Shown here: one piece after another, positions 27,152-35,951 of the stretch | Layout: the number at the start of each line of letters is the position of its first letter | Position numbering within the stretch: position 1 is the stretch's first letter | Origin: Bacteroidales bacterium M8 | GTDB lineage: Bacteria > Bacteroidota > Bacteroidia > Bacteroidales > Muribaculaceae | Assembly (NCBI GenBank): GCA_001689495.1 | Contig: LUJS01000046.1 | Coordinates: 1 to 64,000 of the forward strand | Reading direction: 5' to 3' | Length of the DNA stretch: 64,000 bases | The notes under the pieces: generated by a model | The model's input: only the letters and a program-made list of their open reading frames with translations | The model's database searches: none | What the model was told of the DNA's origin: nothing | Translations under genes and position numbers: made by a program

Positions 27152-28912
27152 ATGAAAAAGTTTTTCATCCCCTGCGTGGCATCACTTGCGGCAATGTTGG
27201 TGCTTACAGGATGTGACGACGTCTTCTCTCCGGGTCCCGAGAACATACTCCCGCCCGAATACGTAGAGGAGAACTCCTCATATGCAGAGGGTATGCTCGG
27301 CGTGGCATATCTCAACCTGCCCAACTACACGGGCCTCTCGTTCAACGATATGGCCACCGACGATGCCGTCTCGAACGACCCATCCAACAACTTCCGCGTC
27401 ATCGCGTCGGGCCGCTGGACATCGCAGAACAATCCCGTCAGCCGCTGGGACAACTGCCGCCACGGCATACACTACTGCAACCTGCTGCTCTCCGAGATAG
27501 ACAAGATTCAGTGGGCCGCCGACCCCATGGCCAACGAGCTCTTCGGCAAGCGATTCGAGGCCGAGGCCCTCGGCCTGCGCGCCATCCACATGTACTTCCT
27601 GCTTCAGGCCCATGCCGGCTTCGATGCCTCGGGCAACCTGCTGGGCGTGCCCGTGGTGGAGAGCGCCGGAGACGCCTTCAACTTCAACGCACCGCGCAAT
27701 ACCTATGTAGAGTGCCTGCAGGCCATCCAGCGCGACATCAAGGCCGCCCTTGAGGTGCTGCCCCACAACTATGGCGAAAGCTGCTATGAGACACTGCGCC
27801 AGCGCTATCCGGGCATCACCGACGGACAGCTGTCGCGCGTGTTCGGCGACCGTGTCGCAGGCCGCATCGACGGCGAGATACTCGAGGCCTTCCTTGCCCG
27901 CGTCGCCCTGATGTCGGCAAGCCCCGCATACGCCGCCTGCGGCGCCACATGGCAGCAGGCCGCCAACCTCAACGCCAAGATCGTGGAGTATGCCGGCGGC
28001 ATCACGGCCCTCGACCCCACCGGAGCCACTTGGTATTCGGACCCCGCGATGGACAACTACTCGGACACCGACTCGCCCGCAGAGGTGCTCTGGCGCTCGG
28101 CCAAGTCAGGCGCAAACACCGATCTGGAGAAGGAGAACTTCCCTCCCACCCTCTATGGCAACGGACGCATCAACCCCACCCAGAATCTGGTCGACGCCTT
28201 CCCGATGGCCAACGGCTATCCCATCTCTGACGACAAGTCGGGCTACAAGGCATCAGACCCCTATGCGGGCCGCGATCCCCGTCTGGCACAGTACGTCCTC
28301 TATAACGGCGGCAAGGCAGGCAACAACAACAAGACCATCACCACCGCCGCCGACGGCACCGACAACGATGCCATCGGCAAGATCTCGACCTCGACCCGCA
28401 CGGGCTACTATCTCAAGAAGCACCTGCGTCAGGACGTCAACTGCGATCCCAGCGCCACCAGCGGCAAGACCCACTATCGCGCCCTGCTGCGATATACCGA
28501 GTTCTTCCTCAACTATGCCGAGGCTGCCAACGAGGCATGGGGCCCCACCGGCAGAGGCAACAACGCATTCTCGGCCTATGACGTCATCAAGCAGATACGC
28601 CAGCGTGCCGGAATCGGCCTCGAGAACGGCGACCCCTATCTCGAAGAGGCCAAGGGCGATCCCGAGAAGATGCGTCAGCTCATCCGCAACGAGCGTCGCC
28701 TCGAGCTCTGCTTCGAGGGCTTCAGGTTCTTCGACCTCCGTCGCTGGAAGGCAGACCTCAACGAGACCGCGCGCGGCATGAGCATCACCGCCAACACATA
28801 CAAGGTGATCGACGTCGAGACCCGCAACTATCGCGACTACATGTACTACGGTCCCATCCCCTACTCTGAAATCCTCAAGTTCAGCGCCCTCACACAGAAC
28901 GCCGGATGGTAA
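27152..28912 (+). CDS. xusD: SusD-like surface glycan-binding lipoprotein XusD
   Basis: 586 residues from the ATG at 27152, giving lipobox LTGC (Cys21). SusD/RagB family with C-terminal NERRLELCFEGFRFFDLRRW, the usual family signature. Partner of XusC; distinct in sequence from XusB, which suggests a different preferred xylan structure. Spacing 23 bases from xusC. Confidence 0.93.
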   Translation: MKKFFIPCVASLAAMLVLTGCDDVFSPGPENILPPEYVEENSSYAEGMLGVAYLNLPNYTGLSFNDMATDDAVSNDPSNNFRVIASGRWTSQNNPVSRWDNCRHGIHYCNLLLSEIDKIQWAADPMANELFGKRFEAEALGLRAIHMYFLLQAHAGFDASGNLLGVPVVESAGDAFNFNAPRNTYVECLQAIQRDIKAALEVLPHNYGESCYETLRQRYPGITDGQLSRVFGDRVAGRIDGEILEAFLARVALMSASPAYAACGATWQQAANLNAKIVEYAGGITALDPTGATWYSDPAMDNYSDTDSPAEVLWRSAKSGANTDLEKENFPPTLYGNGRINPTQNLVDAFPMANGYPISDDKSGYKASDPYAGRDPRLAQYVLYNGGKAGNNNKTITTAADGTDNDAIGKISTSTRTGYYLKKHLRQDVNCDPSATSGKTHYRALLRYTEFFLNYAEAANEAWGPTGRGNNAFSAYDVIKQIRQRAGIGLENGDPYLEEAKGDPEKMRQLIRNERRLELCFEGFRFFDLRRWKADLNETARGMSITANTYKVIDVETRNYRDYMYYGPIPYSEILKFSALTQNAGW

Positions 28913-28947
28913 GAGGACTCAAAGAATCACTCTTAAAGATAACAATC

Positions 28948-30021
28948 ATGAAAAAATCATTATTCACTCTCGCCGTTGCCGGCCTCGTGCTGACAGGCTG
29001 CCACAACAGCGACATCGAATTTGACAACTTCGAATACCAGACCATATCTTTCGGAACACAGACCCCCGTCCGCACCATCACCCTCGGCGACGACGGCGAG
29101 CTCAATCAGGACGACGACAATGCCCACCGCTTCTACATCAAGGCAGTGCTCGGCGGCGTCAACGTCAACAACGGCACCCACTCGGCCGCCTTCGTGATAG
29201 ACAACTCGCTCTGTGACGGCATCAAGTTCTCGAACGGCAAGCCCGTGCTGCCCATGCCGGCCGAATACTATACCGTCTCGGGCGACCAGATGGTGATCAC
29301 CCCCGGCAACGTGCTGGGCGGCGTCACCATACAACTCAAGGATGCCTTCTTCGAAGATCCCCTGTCGGTAGAGACGACATACGTGGTGCCCGTGGTGCTG
29401 ACAAGCTCGGCAGACTCCATCCTGCAGGGCAAGCCCAAATATGGCGTGGCCTCGCCCAACCGCCTCGTTGCCGACGACTGGGCCGTAAAGCCCAAGGACT
29501 ACGTGCTCTATGCCGTGAAGTACAAGAACCCCTATCACGGATGCTGGCTCAGCAAGGGCACCGACGTCACCGAGCACGACGGCCAGACCAAGACGGACAA
29601 GCGCATGCCCGACTACTGGGAGAAGGCATCGCTGCGCTATCTCGTCACCAAGAGCCTCACCCAGTCCGTCTACAAGTTCAGCCACACCGTCCCCTACATT
29701 GATGCCGCAGGCAACAAGGCAGAGAAGAATCTGGCATGCGACCTGATTCTCGACATCGACGGCAACGGCACCTGCACCGTCTCGACCCAGAGCGCAGGCT
29801 GCACCGCCTCGGGCCAAGGCAAGTGGACACGCAAGGGAGAGCCCAAGGCTTGGGGCGACAAGGACCGCGACCTGCTGACGCTCTCATACACCTACTCCAT
29901 AGACTATGTCTGCGACGAGACCACCGGACGCCACGCCACCTACAAGGTGACGACCGAAGAGCGTATGGTGATGCGCGACCGTCAGAACCGCTTCGAGGAG
30001 TTTACCTACACCGTACAATAA
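28948..30021 (+). CDS. xusE: XusE-like surface lipoprotein (DUF1735-type N-terminus)
   Basis: 357 residues, lipobox LTGC (Cys18). The N-terminal beta-sandwich with RFYIKAVLGGVNVNNGTHSA and the block YVVPVVLTSSADSIL is typical of DUF1735-containing surface glycan-binding proteins that follow SusD. The C-terminal region is a second beta-rich domain. Its place between XusD and the GH10 matches XusE of the Prevotella system. Predicted surface binding protein, no enzymatic motif. Confidence 0.85.
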   Translation: MKKSLFTLAVAGLVLTGCHNSDIEFDNFEYQTISFGTQTPVRTITLGDDGELNQDDDNAHRFYIKAVLGGVNVNNGTHSAAFVIDNSLCDGIKFSNGKPVLPMPAEYYTVSGDQMVITPGNVLGGVTIQLKDAFFEDPLSVETTYVVPVVLTSSADSILQGKPKYGVASPNRLVADDWAVKPKDYVLYAVKYKNPYHGCWLSKGTDVTEHDGQTKTDKRMPDYWEKASLRYLVTKSLTQSVYKFSHTVPYIDAAGNKAEKNLACDLILDIDGNGTCTVSTQSAGCTASGQGKWTRKGEPKAWGDKDRDLLTLSYTYSIDYVCDETTGRHATYKVTTEERMVMRDRQNRFEEFTYTVQ

Positions 30022-30033
30022 ACAGCAACTACA

Positions 30034-32145
30034 ATGTCAAAGTACAAGATAATCGCCGCAATAACGGTCGGAGCCGGGCTGCTCGCCTCATGTGCCGACA
30101 CTGACATATTGCCCTATACCGTCGACAAGCCCCAGTCAATCATAGACTACGAGTATCTCGACAGCTACGCTGACCTAAAGAGTTACATCGACCGCTCGGC
30201 CCACCCCAATTTCCTGTTGGGTACGGGCGTGCTGGCAAGCGACTACAACAAGAAAGGCACCGTCTATCGCCTCACCAACCACAACTTCGACATCATCACC
30301 GCGGGCAACGCGATGAAGTATGCCTCTGTTGTCAAGGATGACGGCTCGATGGACTTCTCGACCGTCACCACGTTCGTCGACAACGCCCGCAGCGCCGGCA
30401 TACAGGTCTATGGCCACACCCTCTGCTGGCACGAGCAGCAGAACCCCAAGTATCTCAACGGCCTCATCAAGGACCGCGACATCGACGCGGGCCCCGACGG
30501 CATGATCGTAGAGGACGCGATACAGAAGTTCGAGGGCATGACCAAATACCCCTTCTATGTCATGGGCTACGAGCCCTCGATCATCGACGGCATCCTCACG
30601 GCCGAGTATCCGGGCTCGTGGTATCAGTTCTTCATCATGGACGGAATCACGTTCGAGGAGGGACGCGAATACACCGTCACGGCCAAGATACGCGGCAGCA
30701 AGGCCGGCAAGCTCAACGTGCAGCTTGGCGACTGGGGCAAGCTCAACGAGGGGAGCCTCGAGTTCACCGACGAGTGGTCAGAGGCTTCGGTCAAGATGCA
30801 GCCCAGTCAGGTGAGCAAGGGATTCTGCGTGTTCCAGCCCGGAACATACGACGGCAAGCTGGAGATCGAATGGGTCAAGGTGACACACGCCGAGGCCGCT
30901 GCAGTCGAGGTGGAGACCGAGGTGAACAAAAAGACCTATACCGACGGTCCCTTCCCCTTCTATGCCATGGGCTGCGAGCCTCCGGTAATCGACGGCTGCA
31001 TCCACTTCGAGCCCACGGGCGCCTGGTCGCAGTTCTTCATCCTCCCCGGCGGCGAGAACAAGCTCCCCGCGGGCGACTATGTGGTCTATCTGGACATCAC
31101 GTCGTCCAAGGATGCCCCCAGCGGCATCCAGCTGACCATGCAGAACGGCTGGGGCGAGGGCTCGGACCAGTTTACCGGCTCGGTGGCCCTCACCGCAGGA
31201 CACAATGTCGTGAGACTGAAATTCAACGGCCTCAACGGCGGTGACTATGACGTCATCCTCAAGCCCCAGACCTGCGACGCCACCCTCGACGTGCGCTCGG
31301 TCACCATCTGCTCGATCGAAAGCATGAACAAGATACCCCTCACGCCCGAAGAGAAGGCCGAGATACTCGAGGCCGAGATGTCTCGCTGGATTGCGGGCAT
31401 GATGGAGGCCACCGGCGGCTATGTCAAGGCATGGGACGTAGTCAACGAGCCCATCTCGGGCGGCCCGTGGGGTCAGCGCTACGACCTGCAGCACGCGGTC
31501 AACGATCCCGAGGCCGACAAGAAGTTCTACTGGCAGGACTATCTGGGCGACGACTTCGTACGCATCCCCGTCAAGTATGCCCGTCAGTACTTCGAGGAGA
31601 ACGGCGGCAACCCCGCTGACCTCAAGCTGTTCATCAACGACTATAACCTCGAGAGCGACTGGGACGACAACCAGAAACTCAAGAGCCTCATCTCGTGGAT
31701 AGAGCAATGGGAGAGCGACGGAGTGACCAAAATCGACGGCATCGGCTCGCAGATGCACATCTCGTACTATCTCAACCCCGAGACACAGAAGAGCAAGTCC
31801 GAGCACATCGAGAAGATGCTCCGCCTGATGGCCTCCACCGGCAAGCTGGTGCGCATCACCGAGCTCGACATGGGTCTTGTCGACGAGAACGGCAACGACA
31901 TCTCCACCGACCGCGTGACCCTCGAGCAGCACAAGCTCATGGGCGACTACTACAAGTGGATTATCCGCAAGTACTTCGAGATCGTTCCCGTCGAGCAGCA
32001 GTTCGGCATCACCCACTGGTGCCAGACAGACAGCCCCGAGGGTTCGGGCTGGAGACCCAACCAGCCTACCGGCCTCTGGAATCTCAACTTCAACCGCAAG
32101 CCCGCATACGCCGGCATGGCCGAGGGACTCTCCGACCTCGACTGA
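30034..32145 (+). CDS. GH10 endo-xylanase with inserted carbohydrate-binding modules
   Basis: 703 residues; lipobox LLASC (Cys20), so likely anchored at the surface. The GH10 barrel starts near residue 55 (HPNFLLGTGVLASDYN, HTLCWHEQQNP), is interrupted at about 170-430 by two CBM4/CBM22-like beta-sandwiches, then resumes with acid/base Glu472 (WDVVNEPIS) and nucleophile Glu610 (ITELDMG). This is the architecture of Xyn10C in the Prevotella xus cluster. It would make the first cuts in xylan at the cell surface. The first inserted module is closely related to the free protein encoded next. Confidence 0.94.
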   Translation: MSKYKIIAAITVGAGLLASCADTDILPYTVDKPQSIIDYEYLDSYADLKSYIDRSAHPNFLLGTGVLASDYNKKGTVYRLTNHNFDIITAGNAMKYASVVKDDGSMDFSTVTTFVDNARSAGIQVYGHTLCWHEQQNPKYLNGLIKDRDIDAGPDGMIVEDAIQKFEGMTKYPFYVMGYEPSIIDGILTAEYPGSWYQFFIMDGITFEEGREYTVTAKIRGSKAGKLNVQLGDWGKLNEGSLEFTDEWSEASVKMQPSQVSKGFCVFQPGTYDGKLEIEWVKVTHAEAAAVEVETEVNKKTYTDGPFPFYAMGCEPPVIDGCIHFEPTGAWSQFFILPGGENKLPAGDYVVYLDITSSKDAPSGIQLTMQNGWGEGSDQFTGSVALTAGHNVVRLKFNGLNGGDYDVILKPQTCDATLDVRSVTICSIESMNKIPLTPEEKAEILEAEMSRWIAGMMEATGGYVKAWDVVNEPISGGPWGQRYDLQHAVNDPEADKKFYWQDYLGDDFVRIPVKYARQYFEENGGNPADLKLFINDYNLESDWDDNQKLKSLISWIEQWESDGVTKIDGIGSQMHISYYLNPETQKSKSEHIEKMLRLMASTGKLVRITELDMGLVDENGNDISTDRVTLEQHKLMGDYYKWIIRKYFEIVPVEQQFGITHWCQTDSPEGSGWRPNQPTGLWNLNFNRKPAYAGMAEGLSDLD

Positions 32146-32169
32146 CGCAAAGCCAATCTGAACAATAAC

Positions 32170-32198
32170 GCGGAGAGGGAGACAACCTCCCTCTCCGC
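32170..32198 (+). terminator. Intra-operon hairpin
   Basis: A 12-bp perfect stem GCGGAGAGGGAG (32170-32181) with CTCCCTCTCCGC (32187-32198) and a five-base loop. There is no T run. It could be an attenuator or an mRNA-stabilising 3' end separating the xus genes from the rest. Confidence 0.65.
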
Positions 32199-32234
32199 CC
32201 TAACCGACTCATAATCATCAATACCATATACGAA

Positions 32235-33329
32235 ATGAAAAAAACTTTACTTTCCTTGGCCGCGATCCTCGCCGCCTTCAGTGCATCGGCCGAGACCGTC
32301 ATCGACGTAGACCAGCGCTACACCGGCATGGACGAATTCCCCTACTATGACATGGGATTCAAGCCCGCCATAGCCAACGGCAATCTCGTCGTGACCAACG
32401 CCGAGGCAGTCGACAACTATCTGGTGCAGTATTTCGTCTGCCCGGACTTTGACGTAAACCCCAAGGAGAACTACGAATATACCGTCACCGCCAAGATCAA
32501 GAGCGACGTGACCGGCAACATCACCGTCGTGCTGGGCAACTGGGGCGCCACCTTGGACACCTCGATGGCCGTGACAGGCGACAACGAGTGGCACGAGGTA
32601 TCGACCAAGCTCTCGGGCATCACCACGGACAAGTCTTTCGTCATATTCCAGTCGGGCCGCATGGTGGGCACCTACGAGATCGAGTATGTCAAGGTGACGC
32701 ACGATGCCGAGCCCGTCCAGCTCCCCACCACGGGCAACATCATCAAGTCGTTCTATACCGGCAACGGCGCCACCATGGGTGGCTGGGGTGACGGCGCGAC
32801 CTTCGAGAACGTCGACGAGGACGGCAAGCCCTGCCTCAAGTTCACCAACGCCACCGCGACCGACGACTGGAAGGTGCAAATGGCAATAGACACCCCGCTC
32901 GAGTTCGGCGAGACCTATTATCTCGGCTTCGATGTCAAGGGCACTCCCTTCAACGGCATCTCGGTTGGCATACAGAACAGCGACAACTACTCCGCCAAGG
33001 GCAACATGACCAAGTTCAACGTCACCGAAGAGTGGAATCACGTCATCATTTACGGCACCCCTGTCGAGGGCGACGACAAGTCATATCCCGCCAACCGCAT
33101 CGTCTTCAACCTCGGCAAGTACGCAGGCACGATGTTCATGACCAACGTGACCCTCTACACCGCCTCGTCGTCAGGTCTGACCGACAACGTGATCGACACA
33201 CCCTCACGCTGGACCGTCTACAATCTTCAGGGTATCCGCGTGCTCGACACCGACGACAAGTCAATGCTCGAGACACTCCGTCCCGGCCTCTACATCGTAA
33301 ACGGCAAAAAGACAGTCTTACACAATTAA
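32235..33329 (+). CDS. Free-standing secreted xylan-binding protein (two CBM4/22-like modules)
   Basis: 364 residues, signal peptide to about residue 19, no catalytic domain. Module 1 (about 20-155) aligns by eye with the first insert of the upstream GH10: both share YxMGxxPxIxxG, YTVTAKI, GxWG and YEIEYVKVTHDAEP / LEIEWVKVTHAEAA. Module 2 (about 165-310) is another beta-sandwich. The end VYNLQGIRV...LRPGLYIVNGKK is a sorting-type tail, so it is probably exported differently from the lipoproteins. Likely a xylan-capturing protein; function inferred. Confidence 0.8.
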   Translation: MKKTLLSLAAILAAFSASAETVIDVDQRYTGMDEFPYYDMGFKPAIANGNLVVTNAEAVDNYLVQYFVCPDFDVNPKENYEYTVTAKIKSDVTGNITVVLGNWGATLDTSMAVTGDNEWHEVSTKLSGITTDKSFVIFQSGRMVGTYEIEYVKVTHDAEPVQLPTTGNIIKSFYTGNGATMGGWGDGATFENVDEDGKPCLKFTNATATDDWKVQMAIDTPLEFGETYYLGFDVKGTPFNGISVGIQNSDNYSAKGNMTKFNVTEEWNHVIIYGTPVEGDDKSYPANRIVFNLGKYAGTMFMTNVTLYTASSSGLTDNVIDTPSRWTVYNLQGIRVLDTDDKSMLETLRPGLYIVNGKKTVLHN

Positions 33330-33341
33330 TCCATGCAATTC

Positions 33342-33382
33342 TACCGATGGCCGCGACCCGGCTACTTCCGCGGCCATCGGTA
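33342..33382 (+). terminator. Intra-operon hairpin
   Basis: A 14-bp perfect stem TACCGATGGCCGCG (33342-33355) with CGCGGCCATCGGTA (33369-33382), 13-base loop, weak T-rich sequence after (TTTCC). Second structure flanking the binding-protein gene; may set a processed or terminated mRNA end. Confidence 0.65.
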
Positions 33383-33413
33383 TTTCCAAAACCTCTAAAC
33401 CCCTAAAGACGAG

Positions 33414-34556
33414 ATGATAAAGACAGCGCTCTCTGTAATAGCGGCCATATCCGCAACCGCAGCCGTTGCGGCAGTGCCCGCCGAAGGCATCCCCGCCACG
33501 ACCAATATCCCCGAAGCCATATATCCTTGCGTAGACAGCCTATCCAGAGCCACATTCCGCATTTCGGCCCCGACGGCACACGATGTCAAGGTGGACATCT
33601 GCGGTCGCAAGTATGACATGACCAAGACCGGGGACGGCAACTGGAGCGTGACGACCGACCCTCTCGTCTGCGGATTTCACTACTACTTCATGCTCGTGGA
33701 CGGGGTTGCGGTCAACGACCCTGCCAGCGAGACATTCTATGGATGCGGACGCAAGGCATCGGGCATCGAGATACCCGAGAGCCGCGAGGAGTCGGCATAC
33801 TACACATACAACAAAGAGATACCTCACGGACAGGTGAGGGAGTGCCGCTATTACTCGGAACTCGAGAAGGCACAGAGACGCTGTTTCGTCTACACGCCGT
33901 CTGAATATGACTCGGACCCCGAGCGCAAGTTCCCGGTGCTGTACCTGCAGCACGGCATGGGCGAGGACGAACGCGGCTGGCACCAGCAGGGCAAGATGGC
34001 CAACATACTCGACAACCAGATTGCCGCCGGTAAGTGCGTCCCCATGATCGTGGTGATGGATTACGGCAACTGCGGATACATCCACGGCGCCCGTCCCGGC
34101 GAAACACGCGATGAGTTCGGAGCCTCGTTCACGCCCATCATGCTCGACGAGCTCATTCCTTTCGTAGAAAAGACATTCCGTGTCCACACCGACCGCGACA
34201 ACCGTGCCATGGCCGGGCTGTCGTGGGGCGGACACGAGACATTCGAGATAACACTGAACAACCTTGACCGTTTCGCCCACATAGGCTCTTTCAGCGGCGC
34301 GCTCTTCTTCCTTTCGGAGGGCATCGAGAATGCCTATGGCGGCATCTTCAATGACGCCGACGCCTTCAACGGCAAGGTACACACATTCTTCCTCGGCATG
34401 GGCAGCGAGGAGAACTTCGGCAGCGACCGCATCAGCTCGGAGCTCAGGCGCGTCGGCATCAACCATACATACTACATGTCGCCCGGCACCCACCACGAGT
34501 GGCTGACATGGCGCCGCTGCCTCAACCAGTTCCTGCCCCTACTCTTCAGATCATAA
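33414..34556 (+). CDS. CE1 feruloyl/acetyl-xylan esterase
   Basis: 380 residues with signal peptide (cleavage near AVAA). An N-terminal immunoglobulin-like domain of the CBM48/E-set type (about 35-110) is followed by an alpha/beta-hydrolase of the esterase-D family. Nucleophile Ser270 lies in GLSWGG and the catalytic His in GTHHEW (His360 or 361). FPVLYLQHGMGEDERGW is the usual CE1 entry. Expected to cleave ferulate esters on arabinose side chains or acetyl groups of xylan. Followed by a GH43 after 12 bases. Confidence 0.9.
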   Translation: MIKTALSVIAAISATAAVAAVPAEGIPATTNIPEAIYPCVDSLSRATFRISAPTAHDVKVDICGRKYDMTKTGDGNWSVTTDPLVCGFHYYFMLVDGVAVNDPASETFYGCGRKASGIEIPESREESAYYTYNKEIPHGQVRECRYYSELEKAQRRCFVYTPSEYDSDPERKFPVLYLQHGMGEDERGWHQQGKMANILDNQIAAGKCVPMIVVMDYGNCGYIHGARPGETRDEFGASFTPIMLDELIPFVEKTFRVHTDRDNRAMAGLSWGGHETFEITLNNLDRFAHIGSFSGALFFLSEGIENAYGGIFNDADAFNGKVHTFFLGMGSEENFGSDRISSELRRVGINHTYYMSPGTHHEWLTWRRCLNQFLPLLFRS

Positions 34557-34568
34557 AATCGCCCAACG

Positions 34569-35942
34569 ATGAAAAAGACATACGGACTGCTTCCCCTCGT
34601 CGCGCTCGCGGCACTCTCCGCCCAAGCCCGCAACCCCATAATACAGACCTGCTTTACCACCGACCCCGCGCCGATGGTGCACAACGATACGCTATATGTC
34701 TATACCGGACATGACGAGAACGACGCCGACTTCTTCTGGATGCAGGAGTGGCGTGTCTACTCGACCACCGACATGGCCAACTGGACCGACCACGGCTCGC
34801 CTCTGGCCATCGAGGACTTCGAGTGGGCCGACGACCGCGCATGGGCTCCGCAGTGCATCGAGCGCGACGGCAAGTTCTACTTCTACGTCCCCCTGCACTC
34901 CAAGCTGTCGGGCGCCATGGCCATCGGCGTTGCCGTAGGCGACTCGCCCACGGGCCCCTTCAGGGACGCTCTCGGCAAGCCGCTCGCCGACGGCAGCTGG
35001 GACTACATAGACCCGACGGTCTACATTGACAACGACGGGCAGGCATATCTCTATTGGGGAAATCCGCAGATCTATTATGTCAAGCTGAACAAGGACATGG
35101 TCAGCTTTGACGGCGAGATATGCAAGACCGAAATCACGCCCGAGGGCTTCGGCGAGCCCAAATTCGTGCCCATGGAGGCCGACAAGCATTACCTGTCCAC
35201 ATATACCGAGGGCCCGTGGTTCTACAGGCGCGGCGACATATACTATATGGTCTATGCAGCCGGCGGCATACCCGAGAGCATAGCCTATTCGACAAGCACC
35301 TCGCCCACAGGCCCGTGGAAATATCAGGGCGTGATAATGAAGCAGACAGACTGGACCAACTCGTTCACGAATCACGCCGGTATAACCGAATTCAAGGGTC
35401 AGCCCTACTTCTTCTATCACACCGGACGTCTCCCCAAGGGCGGAGGTTTTGCCCGCAGCGTGGCCGTGGAGCCTTTCAACTATAATCCCGACGGCTCGAT
35501 ACCCGAGATAAAGCCCACCGAGCAGGGCGTCAGGGCCATCGCCACGTTTGACCCCTTCGGCCGCCGCGAGGCAGAGACCATGGCGTGGTCAGAGGGCATA
35601 TCGACACGCCAGAGCGAAGAGACCGGCGTGTATGTGTCTGACATCCACAACGGCGACTATCTGATGCTCGAGAATGTCAGCCTTGACGGCAAGCGCCCCG
35701 CGACGTTCGGCGCCTCGGTCGCCTCGGGTCTCAGGGGCGGCGCCATCGAGGTGAGGACAGACAGCATCACGGGCCCCGTCATGGCCCGCCTCGAAGTCCC
35801 GGGCACGGGTGGCTGGGAGAAATGGCGATACATCGAGACACCCGTGCAGAATCCCGTGAGCGGCGTGCATGACCTCTACCTTGTCTTTACCGGCCGCAAG
35901 GGTCCCGAACTATTCAATTTCGATTACTGGACAATCAGATAA
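34569..35942 (+). CDS. GH43 arabinoxylan arabinofuranosidase with CBM6
   Basis: 457 residues, cleaved signal peptide (LSAQA). GH43 domain with base Asp32 (TTDPAP), Asp148 (YIDPTVYIDNDG) and acid Glu214 (YTEGPWFY). From about residue 325 a CBM6-like beta-sandwich (REAETMAWSEGI ... GGAIEVRTDS ... LYLVFTG) fills the rest. This pairing is typical of arabinoxylan arabinofuranohydrolases (subfamily 29-like). It would remove arabinose side chains from xylan. Confidence 0.9.
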   Translation: MKKTYGLLPLVALAALSAQARNPIIQTCFTTDPAPMVHNDTLYVYTGHDENDADFFWMQEWRVYSTTDMANWTDHGSPLAIEDFEWADDRAWAPQCIERDGKFYFYVPLHSKLSGAMAIGVAVGDSPTGPFRDALGKPLADGSWDYIDPTVYIDNDGQAYLYWGNPQIYYVKLNKDMVSFDGEICKTEITPEGFGEPKFVPMEADKHYLSTYTEGPWFYRRGDIYYMVYAAGGIPESIAYSTSTSPTGPWKYQGVIMKQTDWTNSFTNHAGITEFKGQPYFFYHTGRLPKGGGFARSVAVEPFNYNPDGSIPEIKPTEQGVRAIATFDPFGRREAETMAWSEGISTRQSEETGVYVSDIHNGDYLMLENVSLDGKRPATFGASVASGLRGGAIEVRTDSITGPVMARLEVPGTGGWEKWRYIETPVQNPVSGVHDLYLVFTGRKGPELFNFDYWTIR

Positions 35943-35951
35943 TACCGCAAG

